A DNA stretch of 33,100 nucleotides from NCBI GenBank assembly GCA_002084505.1, contig NBLK01000008.1, forward strand, positions 1-33,100, written 5' to 3'. The notes under the pieces were generated by a model, which saw nothing but the letters and a program-made list of their open reading frames with translations, was not told the origin of the DNA and did no database searches. A program made the translations under genes and the position numbers. The stretch comes from Rickettsiaceae bacterium 4572_127. Its GTDB lineage: Bacteria; Pseudomonadota; Alphaproteobacteria; Rs-D84; NBLK01. Shown here piece by piece: positions 14,477 to 20,769 of the stretch (positions within the stretch are counted from its first letter, which is position 1; every line of letters begins with the position of its first letter).

Positions 14477-14886
14477 TGACAAATTATATAAAACTAAAAA
14501 ATTCATTGTGTCGCTTAAAAGAAATGTATAGAAATTACAAAGAATCTAATGCGGACGGATGGCAAAAAGAAGCACTGAGAGAATCATGCATTCATAGATT
14601 TGAAACTTGCTTTGACTCTCTGTGGAAACATTTGAAAAAACATCTTCAAGATAAAATTGGGCTGTCTGATTTGCCGAATGGCCCAAAGCCTATTTTTCGT
14701 TTAGCAGGTGAAAATAAGCTAATTGAAAATGTAGAATCTTTTTTTAATTATAACAATAAAAGAATTGCAACTAGTCATGATTGCTCCGAGGAAAAAGCTA
14801 ACGAAACTTTAGAAATTATTGAAGATTTTATAACAGATACTTCAACTATTTATAAAAAAATTAGTGGGGACAATGCAGGTATCTAA
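14476..14886 (+). CDS. HEPN-domain protein (HI0074/HepT-like), toxin-like partner
   Basis: 136 residues, all helical by composition, of the nucleotidyltransferase substrate-binding (HI0074) family. The text RFETCFDSLWKHLKKHL and the NNKRIATSHD segment fit; RIATSH is an R-x4-H motif, the RNase motif of HEPN toxins. In type VII pairs the HEPN protein is neutralised by AMP transfer from its MNT partner, which is the next gene here. The start shares bases with the cdsA stop, and the end overlaps the MNT gene by 14 bp. Toxin activity is inferred from family, not shown. Confidence 0.85.
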   Translation: MTNYIKLKNSLCRLKEMYRNYKESNADGWQKEALRESCIHRFETCFDSLWKHLKKHLQDKIGLSDLPNGPKPIFRLAGENKLIENVESFFNYNNKRIATSHDCSEEKANETLEIIEDFITDTSTIYKKISGDNAGI

Positions 14887-15166
14887 AAAGGAATTGGAAG
14901 AAATAAAAGCTATTTTAGAAAAACATTTGCATAATAAAAAAGTTCTTGCTTTTGGTTCTAGAATAAAAGAAACTGCTGATAAATTTTCAGACTTAGATTG
15001 TGTAGTTTTTTGTGCTAATGTTTTTGATTTTGAGCAAATAACAGAAGCTTTTGAAAATAGTGATTTACCTTTTAGAATTCAATTGCTAATGTGGGAAAAG
15101 TTACCAAAAGATTTTCAAGAAGAAATTAAGAAACAATTTGTAGTTTTACAAAAAGGGAGAAAATGA
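14873..15166 (+). CDS. Minimal nucleotidyltransferase (MNT), antitoxin-like partner
   Basis: 97 residues with the MNT signature GSR...SDLD (FGSRIKETADKFSDLDCVVF), giving the two metal-binding Asp residues. Such proteins AMPylate a tyrosine of the HEPN toxin. The ATG at 14873 is preferred to a GTG three codons earlier. It overlaps the HEPN gene and shares ATGA with the next gene. The small size and pairing are standard for the type VII toxin-antitoxin arrangement. Alternatively the pair could act as a stand-alone RNA-modifying system. Confidence 0.87.
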   Translation: MQVSKKELEEIKAILEKHLHNKKVLAFGSRIKETADKFSDLDCVVFCANVFDFEQITEAFENSDLPFRIQLLMWEKLPKDFQEEIKKQFVVLQKGRK

Positions 15167-15849
15167 ATAGACCTATAAATACTTTATTTTTAATAGAATC
15201 GTTAGATGGAAAAATTTCAACAGGAACAAGTAATGAGAGAGACTTTGATACTGATTCTCAAATAATAGGAATTAAAAAAGGGGAAAAACAATATCAGGAT
15301 TATGAGCAAACAACCGATTTGCATTCATTTAATTCTGGAAAAGTTATGGCTAAGGTTGGAATGAATGAAGAACAGGTTATAAAGAAAACAATAGTCAGTT
15401 TTATCGTTATAGACAATAGCCATTTAACAAAAGTCGGTGTTGAAAACTTTTGCAAAAGAAGTAAGATTTTTTATCTAATTACTTCAAATAAAAAACATCC
15501 TGCATTTAGTGTTAAAGAAGATAATTTGGAAATTATTTTTTATGAAAATAAAATTGATTTCAACGATCTGTTTGTTAAATTTAAGAAAAAATATGGAATT
15601 GAAAAAATAACAATTCAAACAGGCGGAGAGTTAAATTCTATTTTATTAAGAGAAAACTTAATTGATAAAATTTCTATTTTTATTGCCCCTGTTTTATTTG
15701 GAGGAAAAGATACACCTACATTAGTCGATGGAAAAAGTCTCCTTTCAAAAAAAGACTTAGAACATGTAAAGTTATTAGAGTTAAAAAAAGTTAATAAACT
15801 TAAAGACTCTTTTCTTCACTTAGAATACGATGTAGTTAAAAAAGGATAA
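15163..15849 (+). CDS. RibD C-terminal domain (dihydrofolate-reductase-fold) oxidoreductase
   Basis: 228 residues of the RibD-C fold without the deaminase domain. Seen: NTLFLIESLDGKIS at the start, the central ITIQTGGELNSILLRENLIDKISIFIAPVLFGGKDTPTLVDG (the GG/NADPH-binding and FGG blocks of this family), and a C-terminal strand. It resembles stand-alone 5-amino-6-(ribosylamino)uracil phosphate reductase-like proteins, but the substrate cannot be set from sequence. The start overlaps the MNT stop by 4 bp (ATGA), and rseP follows after 4 bp. Confidence 0.8.
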   Translation: MNRPINTLFLIESLDGKISTGTSNERDFDTDSQIIGIKKGEKQYQDYEQTTDLHSFNSGKVMAKVGMNEEQVIKKTIVSFIVIDNSHLTKVGVENFCKRSKIFYLITSNKKHPAFSVKEDNLEIIFYENKIDFNDLFVKFKKKYGIEKITIQTGGELNSILLRENLIDKISIFIAPVLFGGKDTPTLVDGKSLLSKKDLEHVKLLELKKVNKLKDSFLHLEYDVVKKG

Positions 15850-15853
15850 AAAA

Positions 15854-16894
15854 ATGATAATAACAATAATTAGTTTTGTATTAGTTTTAGGATTATGTGT
15901 TTTAGTCCACGAATGGGGGCATTTTATTGCTGCTAGAAAAAGTGGTGTAAAAGTCATTGCATTTTCAATCGGAATGGGAAAAGAAGTATATGGCTGGACT
16001 GACAAACTCGGCACTAGATGGCGAATCGGTATTTTACCTGTTGGTGGATATTTACAAATTTTAAGTGAAGAAGGTAGTGAAAAACTTTCTAAAAAAGAAA
16101 AGTCTCAAACTGTTGAAAGCAAACCAGTTTGGAAAAAAATGTGGATTGCTGGAAACGGAATTATAATGAATTTTATTTTAGCATTTGCATTGATTTTTTC
16201 TGTTTTTGCTTTCAAAGGAATTCCACAAACTCCTCCAATCATAGATTCTGTTATGGCGGACTCACCTGCAGAAATTGCGGGAATAAAAAAAGGTGATGAA
16301 ATAGTTGAAATTGCAGGACAAAAAATTCTATCTTTTCAAGAAATTCGCACGGCACTTATGAGTGCTAAAAAATCCGAAATCCCAGTCCTAATTGATAGAA
16401 ATGATAAAAAAATTAAATTAATTATTACTCCAAAAAATGTAGAAGGAGTTCCTACTCTCGGAGTTCAAGCGCATGCTAATCTAAATAAGGCGAAGAAAGT
16501 TGGGGTAGGGACTGCTTTTGTGAAAACTTTTACAGAAATGCACGTTAGTGTCGCAACAATGTTTCAAGGTCTAGGACAAATCGTTTCGGGAAAAAGATCT
16601 TCAAAAGAACTCGGCGGAATGATTAGCATAGCCCAGATGTCAGGACGAGCTTTCAACACGGGATTTTTTTCATTTTTATTTTTCATAGCTTTTATTTCTA
16701 TAAATCTTGGAGTAATTAATTTATTTCCAATTCCGGGACTAGACGGAGGGCATTTAGTATTTTATTTATATGAAATGATAGCTCGTCGCCCTGCTCCAAA
16801 AATCGCACAAATCGTGCTAACTTATGCTGGTTTCGGATTTTTAATTTTTTTAATGATTTTTTCTACATATAATGATATAATAAGAATGTTCTAG
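15854..16894 (+). CDS. rseP: Site-2 intramembrane metalloprotease RseP
   Basis: 346 residues, shorter than the roughly 450 of E. coli. The zinc site HEWGH is at 19-23 in the first membrane span. One PDZ domain follows at about 115-190 (IIDSVMADSPAEIAGIKKGDEIVEIAGQ), instead of the tandem pair of E. coli. The C-terminal part has the third zinc ligand in NLFPIPGLDGGHL and two more spans. The family cleaves anti-sigma factors and signal-peptide remnants in the inner membrane. It is the last gene of the lemA chain. Just after the stop, TAGTAAAATTAGATAA resembles the end of MITE R4, and a full R5 repeat follows. Confidence 0.94.
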   Translation: MIITIISFVLVLGLCVLVHEWGHFIAARKSGVKVIAFSIGMGKEVYGWTDKLGTRWRIGILPVGGYLQILSEEGSEKLSKKEKSQTVESKPVWKKMWIAGNGIIMNFILAFALIFSVFAFKGIPQTPPIIDSVMADSPAEIAGIKKGDEIVEIAGQKILSFQEIRTALMSAKKSEIPVLIDRNDKKIKLIITPKNVEGVPTLGVQAHANLNKAKKVGVGTAFVKTFTEMHVSVATMFQGLGQIVSGKRSSKELGGMISIAQMSGRAFNTGFFSFLFFIAFISINLGVINLFPIPGLDGGHLVFYLYEMIARRPAPKIAQIVLTYAGFGFLIFLMIFSTYNDIIRMF

Positions 16895-16930
16895 TAAAAT
16901 TAGATAATAAACCTCTTTCATAACTTAAAA

Positions 16931-17103
16931 GTTATGAAAGAAAAGAGAGAATCTCGCCGACGAGAGTGGTTGAAGAGAGCGAAGCGAACGGTTTTTGTGT
17001 TGAGAAGGAATAATTTAAGAAAAGCATCAGCCGTTTTTGGCTCTGCTTTTTGAAAAATTGTGCATAATCAGCGCAAAAAGCAATCACCAAGAGTTACAGA
17101 AAG
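16931..17103 (+). mobile_element. Dispersed repeat R5, full copy upstream of ybaB
   Basis: The element runs from AAAAGAGAGAATCTCGCCGA to AGCAATCACCAAGA and is flanked by GTTATGAAAG (16931) and GTTACAGAAAG (17093), near-identical direct repeats. The left flank is also the right arm of the hairpin TTTCATAACTT/AAGTTATGAAA (16917-16940), a likely terminator for the rseP operon. The inner hairpin AGCC-GTTTTT-GGCT is followed by a T-run. The gene-proximal GCAATCACC end lies about 30 bp before the ybaB start. Confidence 0.8.
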
Positions 17104-17125
17104 AGCTTTAAAAAAGGAGTAAACT

Positions 17126-17443
17126 ATGGTTAATATGGCAAACTTGGTAAAACAAGCGAAAGAAATGCAAGAAAAAGTTGCTAAGGCACAAGAGCAATTA
17201 GCAAACGAAACTGTTGTCGGAACTGCTGGCGGTGGCTTAGTTGAAGTTATAATGAACGGACGAAAATTCGTTGAAGACATTAAAATTAAAACAGAAGCAA
17301 TGGCTAATAAAGAAGAACTGACAGACTTATTAGTTGCAGCATGTCGTGATGCAGCGGAAAAAGCAGATGCTCTTACAGAAAAAAGATTAGAAGACTCTAC
17401 TGGCGGATTTAACCTTCCAAAAGGTGTTTCGTTCCCAGTATAA
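17126..17443 (+). CDS. ybaB: YbaB/EbfC nucleoid-associated protein
   Basis: 105 residues with the family pattern MANLVKQAKEMQEKVAKAQEQLANETVVGTAGGGLVEVIMNG, which forms a tweezer-like DNA-binding dimer. In other bacteria ybaB sits between dnaX and recR; here it is separated from dnaX and followed by an RM pair. The ATG at 17126 has a good SD (AAAAGGAG). The next gene starts one base after its stop. Confidence 0.94.
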   Translation: MVNMANLVKQAKEMQEKVAKAQEQLANETVVGTAGGGLVEVIMNGRKFVEDIKIKTEAMANKEELTDLLVAACRDAAEKADALTEKRLEDSTGGFNLPKGVSFPV

Positions 17444-17444
17444 T

Positions 17445-18407
17445 ATGAAAAGCACTAGAAACAAAACATTAATCTGCAGTGAAGAAGAAATTTCAAGATT
17501 AGGGGAATTATTAATAACTCCCTCTAATTTTGTAAATAAAGCTATTTTAGACAAAATTATAAATGGTGATTTTTTTGAATCTATCAAGTTGATAAAAGAT
17601 AATTCTATAAATCTTTTAGTCATGGATCCACCTTATAATCTAACAAAAGATTATAATGGTGAAAAATTTAAAAAAACCTCTGATGATGAATATAGTTTGT
17701 GGTTTCAAAAAGTTATAAAAGAGTTAAAGCCTAAGTTGACTAAAAATGCCACTGTTTATGTTTGCTCCGATTGGAAAACTTCCTGTTTAATTGAACCTAT
17801 TTTATCTAAAAATTTCTTAATACAAAATAGAATTACTTGGGAAAGAGAAAAAGGTCGTGGATGTCAAAATAACTGGAAAAACAACACCGAGGACATTTGG
17901 TTTTGCACAAATACTAATGATTATTATTTTAATGTAAATGCGGTGAAATTAAAAAAACAAGTTATCGCTCCATATAAAGATAAAGATGGAAAAGCCAAAG
18001 ATTGGACTGAAACTAATGGGCAGGCTTTTAGACTAACTTATCCTTCTAATATACTAACAGATATAACTATTCCTTTTTGGTCTATGCCTGAGAATACAAA
18101 ACACCCAACACAAAAACCTGAAAAATTAATTGCTAAATTGGTTTTAGCTAGCTCAAAAGAAGATGATATTATTTTAGATCCATTTTTAGGTAGTGGAACA
18201 ACGGCAGTCGTCTGTAAAAAACTAAATAGAAAATTTATTGGAATAGAAGTAAACAAGGAATATGCTTGTCTTGGTCTTAAAAGATTAGAAATTGCTGAAA
18301 CTGACAATGCAATTCAAGGGTATGAAGGCGGTGTTTTTTGGGAAAGAAACAGTAAAAATAATACAAAAAAACGAGTAAAAAAAACACAACAAGGGAAGCT
18401 CTTATGA
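17445..18407 (+). CDS. Beta-class site-specific DNA methyltransferase of a second RM pair
   Basis: 320 residues from the ATG at 17445, one base after the ybaB stop; an in-frame GTG at 17424 inside ybaB is less likely. The catalytic DPPYNLT is at 61-67, and the SAM-binding LDPFLGSGTTAV comes later, so the order is beta class as in M.RsrI/M.MboII-like adenine methylases. The text KHPTQKPEKLIAKLVLASS is the usual beta-class block before the SAM site. The stop overlaps the next gene by 4 bp (ATGA). The recognition site cannot be read from the sequence. Confidence 0.9.
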   Translation: MKSTRNKTLICSEEEISRLGELLITPSNFVNKAILDKIINGDFFESIKLIKDNSINLLVMDPPYNLTKDYNGEKFKKTSDDEYSLWFQKVIKELKPKLTKNATVYVCSDWKTSCLIEPILSKNFLIQNRITWEREKGRGCQNNWKNNTEDIWFCTNTNDYYFNVNAVKLKKQVIAPYKDKDGKAKDWTETNGQAFRLTYPSNILTDITIPFWSMPENTKHPTQKPEKLIAKLVLASSKEDDIILDPFLGSGTTAVVCKKLNRKFIGIEVNKEYACLGLKRLEIAETDNAIQGYEGGVFWERNSKNNTKKRVKKTQQGKLL

Positions 18408-19069
18408 AAAAAAGTATTTTTTATGAAAACAATTATAGAAAATTAGAAAGCAAAATAAAAGATTTTCTAAACAATTACGATTTTGTTCTAAATGAAGCTA
18501 TGGCTGACACACGAGCCGTTGGTGGGTTAATTGAGAAAGTGTTAAAAGACAATTTTGAGCTTATCTTAAAAGACTTTTGCAAAAGATATGACACATCTTT
18601 TTCAAGAAGAGCGATGGCTGATTTTGCTTTCTTAGATAAGAATGACTTTTTTGTTATAGTTGATTCAAAAACACATAGAGAAGACACTAAATTTAATATG
18701 CCCAATTTAACATCCGTTGATAGGTTGTCGCGATTTTATGAAGAAGACACAAATGTTTTTTCGATTTTAATGGTAAAATATACAATAAAAAACAACAAAT
18801 TGAAGATAAAAAAAATTCATTTTATTCCTATTGAATTTTTAGATTGGGGTTGCTTAACAATCGGCGCCTTAGGATTCGGTCAAATCCAAATAAAAAATTC
18901 TAATAAGATAAAAATAAATTATAGCTATTCTAGAAAAGTTTGGATGCTTGAATTCTTTGAGGTTCTTCTTAATTTTTATCCAAAAGAAATTATTAAAATA
19001 AATAGTAGAATTCAACTTTTTGAAGAACGAAAAGAAACTTGGAAAAACAAAAAAGATATTTGGAAATAA
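18404..19069 (+). CDS. Probable type II restriction endonuclease, family not recognised
   Basis: 221 residues, joined to the methyltransferase by ATGA. A PD-(D/E)xK-like core is visible around residues 65-90: RRAMADFAFLDKNDFFVIVDSKTH gives an Asp at the end of one strand and DSK on the next. The N-terminal helix EAMADTRAVGGLIEKVLKDNFELIL has the look of the structural part before the core. Size, position and the core point to the nuclease partner of the methyltransferase. The recognition sequence is unknown. The AT-rich codon use is like the neighbours. Confidence 0.75.
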   Translation: MKKSIFYENNYRKLESKIKDFLNNYDFVLNEAMADTRAVGGLIEKVLKDNFELILKDFCKRYDTSFSRRAMADFAFLDKNDFFVIVDSKTHREDTKFNMPNLTSVDRLSRFYEEDTNVFSILMVKYTIKNNKLKIKKIHFIPIEFLDWGCLTIGALGFGQIQIKNSNKIKINYSYSRKVWMLEFFEVLLNFYPKEIIKINSRIQLFEERKETWKNKKDIWK

Positions 19070-19130
19070 TAGTGGATTTTTTTATTTCTATTTTGTAAAA
19101 TAATTAAACTAATCATGTAAAAAGGAGAAA

Positions 19131-19670
19131 ATTATAGCTACTTATCAAAAAAATCGTCTCAAAAGAGACACAGGACCAAATCGCAACAACTCAATTCGGG
19201 CAAAGGAAGTTCAGCTCATAGATGCTAGTGGAACAAATCACGGAACTATTTCAAAATTTGATGCCCTAAAAATGGCAGAGGATGTCGGTTTGGATTTAGT
19301 AGAAATGTCTCCAAATAAAGAAATTCCTTTATGCAAAATTATGGATTATGGAAAGTGGAAATACACCAAAAGTAAAAAAGAAAAAGAAAATAAAAAAAAT
19401 ACCAAAGTTGTGAAAACTAAAGAAATTAAAATGCGACCTGTTACAGATACGCAAGGCTACGAAATTAAAATCAAGGCGGCTCAAAAGTTTCTTGGTCAAG
19501 GGCATAAAGTTAAAGTCACTGTTCGTTTTCGCGGTCGTGAGTTGGCCTTTAAGCAACGAGGTTATGATTTGTTGAAGAAATTCCAAGATGATTTAGCTCA
19601 AAATTTTAAGATTGAAAAATATGCTAATATGGAAGGTCGCCAGCTTTCTTTAGTTATAGCTCCGGCTTAA
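19131..19670 (+). CDS. infC: Translation initiation factor IF-3, non-ATG start
   Basis: IF-3 keeps the 30S subunit free and checks the start codon. The family frame extends upstream of the first ATG (19272): residues read ATYQKNRLKRDTGPNRNNSIRAKEVQLIDASG, then DVGLDLVEMSP, then the C-domain with KEIKMRPVTDTQGYEIK and KVKVTVRFRGREL. After AAAGGAG the only possible starts are ATT (19131) or ATA (19134), followed directly by GCT ACT TAT. In E. coli infC begins with AUU and is autoregulated because IF-3 rejects such starts; the same logic fits here. ATA has the better SD spacing (six bases against three). The 3' end overlaps the convergent gene by 4 bp. Confidence 0.93.
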   Translation: MIATYQKNRLKRDTGPNRNNSIRAKEVQLIDASGTNHGTISKFDALKMAEDVGLDLVEMSPNKEIPLCKIMDYGKWKYTKSKKEKENKKNTKVVKTKEIKMRPVTDTQGYEIKIKAAQKFLGQGHKVKVTVRFRGRELAFKQRGYDLLKKFQDDLAQNFKIEKYANMEGRQLSLVIAPA

Positions 19671-20209
19671 ATTATAAAATCTAAGTTATCGATTGTTCCT
19701 TTTGAAGCACGGATATTTACTGTTATTATTACTAATAAATCCTCTGGATTTGTAGCATTCAACCAATGGCTTGTGTTTACAGAAAGCTTTGTTACGAGAC
19801 TATCATCGTCTAATAATACAAAAAACTTCCCCCCTTTTTCAGCACTCTCAGGAATTTCATGTTGATTTTGTGGTCGTCGTAATCCGTCTAAAAGCGTTTT
19901 CATTCTGTTATCAATATCAGCTCGTGGAGTTCCTAAAAGCTCAGGATGAAGCAACTGAACATCTAGCTCCGCCAGCAAATGTAAGGAAGGAGAAATCACA
20001 GGAATAAAATCAATGCCCTGCATGTGCCTTGCTATGTCCTTTTTTTTCTGCCCTTTTCCAGTCATAAAATCTTTAATTTTTGAGTAAGGAGGAATCTCTA
20101 AAAGCTTTTCTAGTTGCGAAGACAACTGCTTGCGAATAGCATGGATATGCTGAGCTCGTTTTTTAGGATGAATCTTAACCTCACCACGATAAATTAATTT
20201 GAATTTCAT
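19667..20209 (-). CDS. RusA-like putative nuclease-fold protein
   Basis: 180 residues. The central text RADIDNRMKTLLDGLRRP followed by FFVLLDDDSLVTKLSV has the spacing of RusA Holliday-junction resolvases (DxDN..K..LD.L, then DD..V). The rest is unlike classical RusA: the N-terminal part KKRAQHIHAIRKQLSSQLEKLLE is long and basic. It belongs to a widespread hypothetical family, and resolvase activity is only suggested. A TGTGATATACT promoter and an AAAAAGGAG site lie upstream. No prophage genes are next to it. Confidence 0.6.
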   Translation of the reverse strand: MKFKLIYRGEVKIHPKKRAQHIHAIRKQLSSQLEKLLEIPPYSKIKDFMTGKGQKKKDIARHMQGIDFIPVISPSLHLLAELDVQLLHPELLGTPRADIDNRMKTLLDGLRRPQNQHEIPESAEKGGKFFVLLDDDSLVTKLSVNTSHWLNATNPEDLLVIITVNIRASKGTIDNLDFII

Positions 20210-20227
20210 TTTTTCTCCTTTTTTAGA

Positions 20228-20238
20228 AGTATATCACA
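20228..20238 (-). promoter_or_regulatory. Extended -10 promoter TGTGATATACT of the RusA-like gene
   Basis: On the minus strand TGTGATATACT lies 18 bp before the ATG, with AAAAAGGAG between. The same 11-mer precedes ccrM (31232) and the Arg/Ser-rich gene (29362), and a one-base variant lies at 29421. Confidence 0.55.
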
Positions 20239-20272
20239 TTTAGGAAAAAGAATAAAGGGTTTTCTAAAAAAC

Positions 20273-20296
20273 ATAGACCTAGTGTTATAGGTCTAT
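20273..20296 (-). terminator. Hairpin terminator of the ArsR-type gene
   Basis: ATAGACCTA-GTGTTA-TAGGTCTAT has 9-bp arms. On the minus strand it follows the regulator's stop and is followed by GTTTTTTAG, like an intrinsic terminator. Its first 20 bases recur inverted in the promoter region at 20605-20624. Confidence 0.6.
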
Positions 20297-20304
20297 TGAA
20301 AAAA

Positions 20305-20580
20305 CTACACCAACTCTTTCATTGCTTGTTGTGTTTGCTTAATTAAATCAAGATTAACAGAAATGTATATATATAAACTTTTCCTCTTTTCTTTTTTTAT
20401 TAAATTTGCTTTTACTAGCTCATTCAAATGAAACCTCATGGATTCTTTTGGAATCCCCAATTCCTTTGAAAGAAAAATACTTGTTGTTGTTTTCAATTTC
20501 GAATCGTTTATTTTTTTTAGAATCTTAATTCTTCTATAATAACCAAGTGCCTTAAAAACCTTAATGTAATTTTGTTTCAT
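20305..20580 (-). CDS. ArsR-type winged-helix transcription regulator
   Basis: 91 residues: VFKALGYYRRIKILKKI (first helices), LSKELGIPKESMRFHLNELVKANLIKKEKRKSLYIYIS (helix-turn-helix and wing). This is the compact ArsR layout. No cysteine pair for metal sensing is present, so the ligand is unknown. The gene is flanked by 20-bp inverted copies of the same palindrome, one over the promoter and one in the terminator, suggesting self-regulation. It lies alone downstream of sufB. The start follows AAAGGGGAAAA. Confidence 0.8.
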   Translation of the reverse strand: MKQNYIKVFKALGYYRRIKILKKINDSKLKTTTSIFLSKELGIPKESMRFHLNELVKANLIKKEKRKSLYIYISVNLDLIKQTQQAMKELV

Positions 20581-20604
20581 TTTTCCCCTTTTGTTTTTTT
20601 CTAA

Positions 20605-20624
20605 ACCTATAACACTAGGTCTAT
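20605..20624 (-). promoter_or_regulatory. Putative operator of the ArsR-type gene
   Basis: ACCTATAACACTAGGTCTAT lies 25-44 bp before the start codon and is the exact inverse of 20273-20292. ACCTA/TAGGT form its arms. It overlaps the likely -10 region, as an autorepressor site would. Confidence 0.5.
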
Positions 20625-20769
20625 ACCCTTAATGACTAAAATGCAAGTTAAAAATAATGTAAACCGTTTTTTTAAGGCAAACACAAGGGATTGCCCCTAC
20701 AATAATATATTTTGTGCGGAACATTTCCGTTATTTTCAGTTTTGAAAAAAAGCAATCACCGTTCGTTAT
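20625..20769. other. Repeat-rich gap between the regulator and sufB
   Basis: No gene is seen. It contains AAGGCAAACACAAGGGATT, which looks like a dispersed-repeat piece, a hairpin CGGAA-CAT-TTCCG (20717-20729) that may terminate sufB, and an R5 end fragment AAAAGCAATCACC (20748-20760). Confidence 0.5.
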
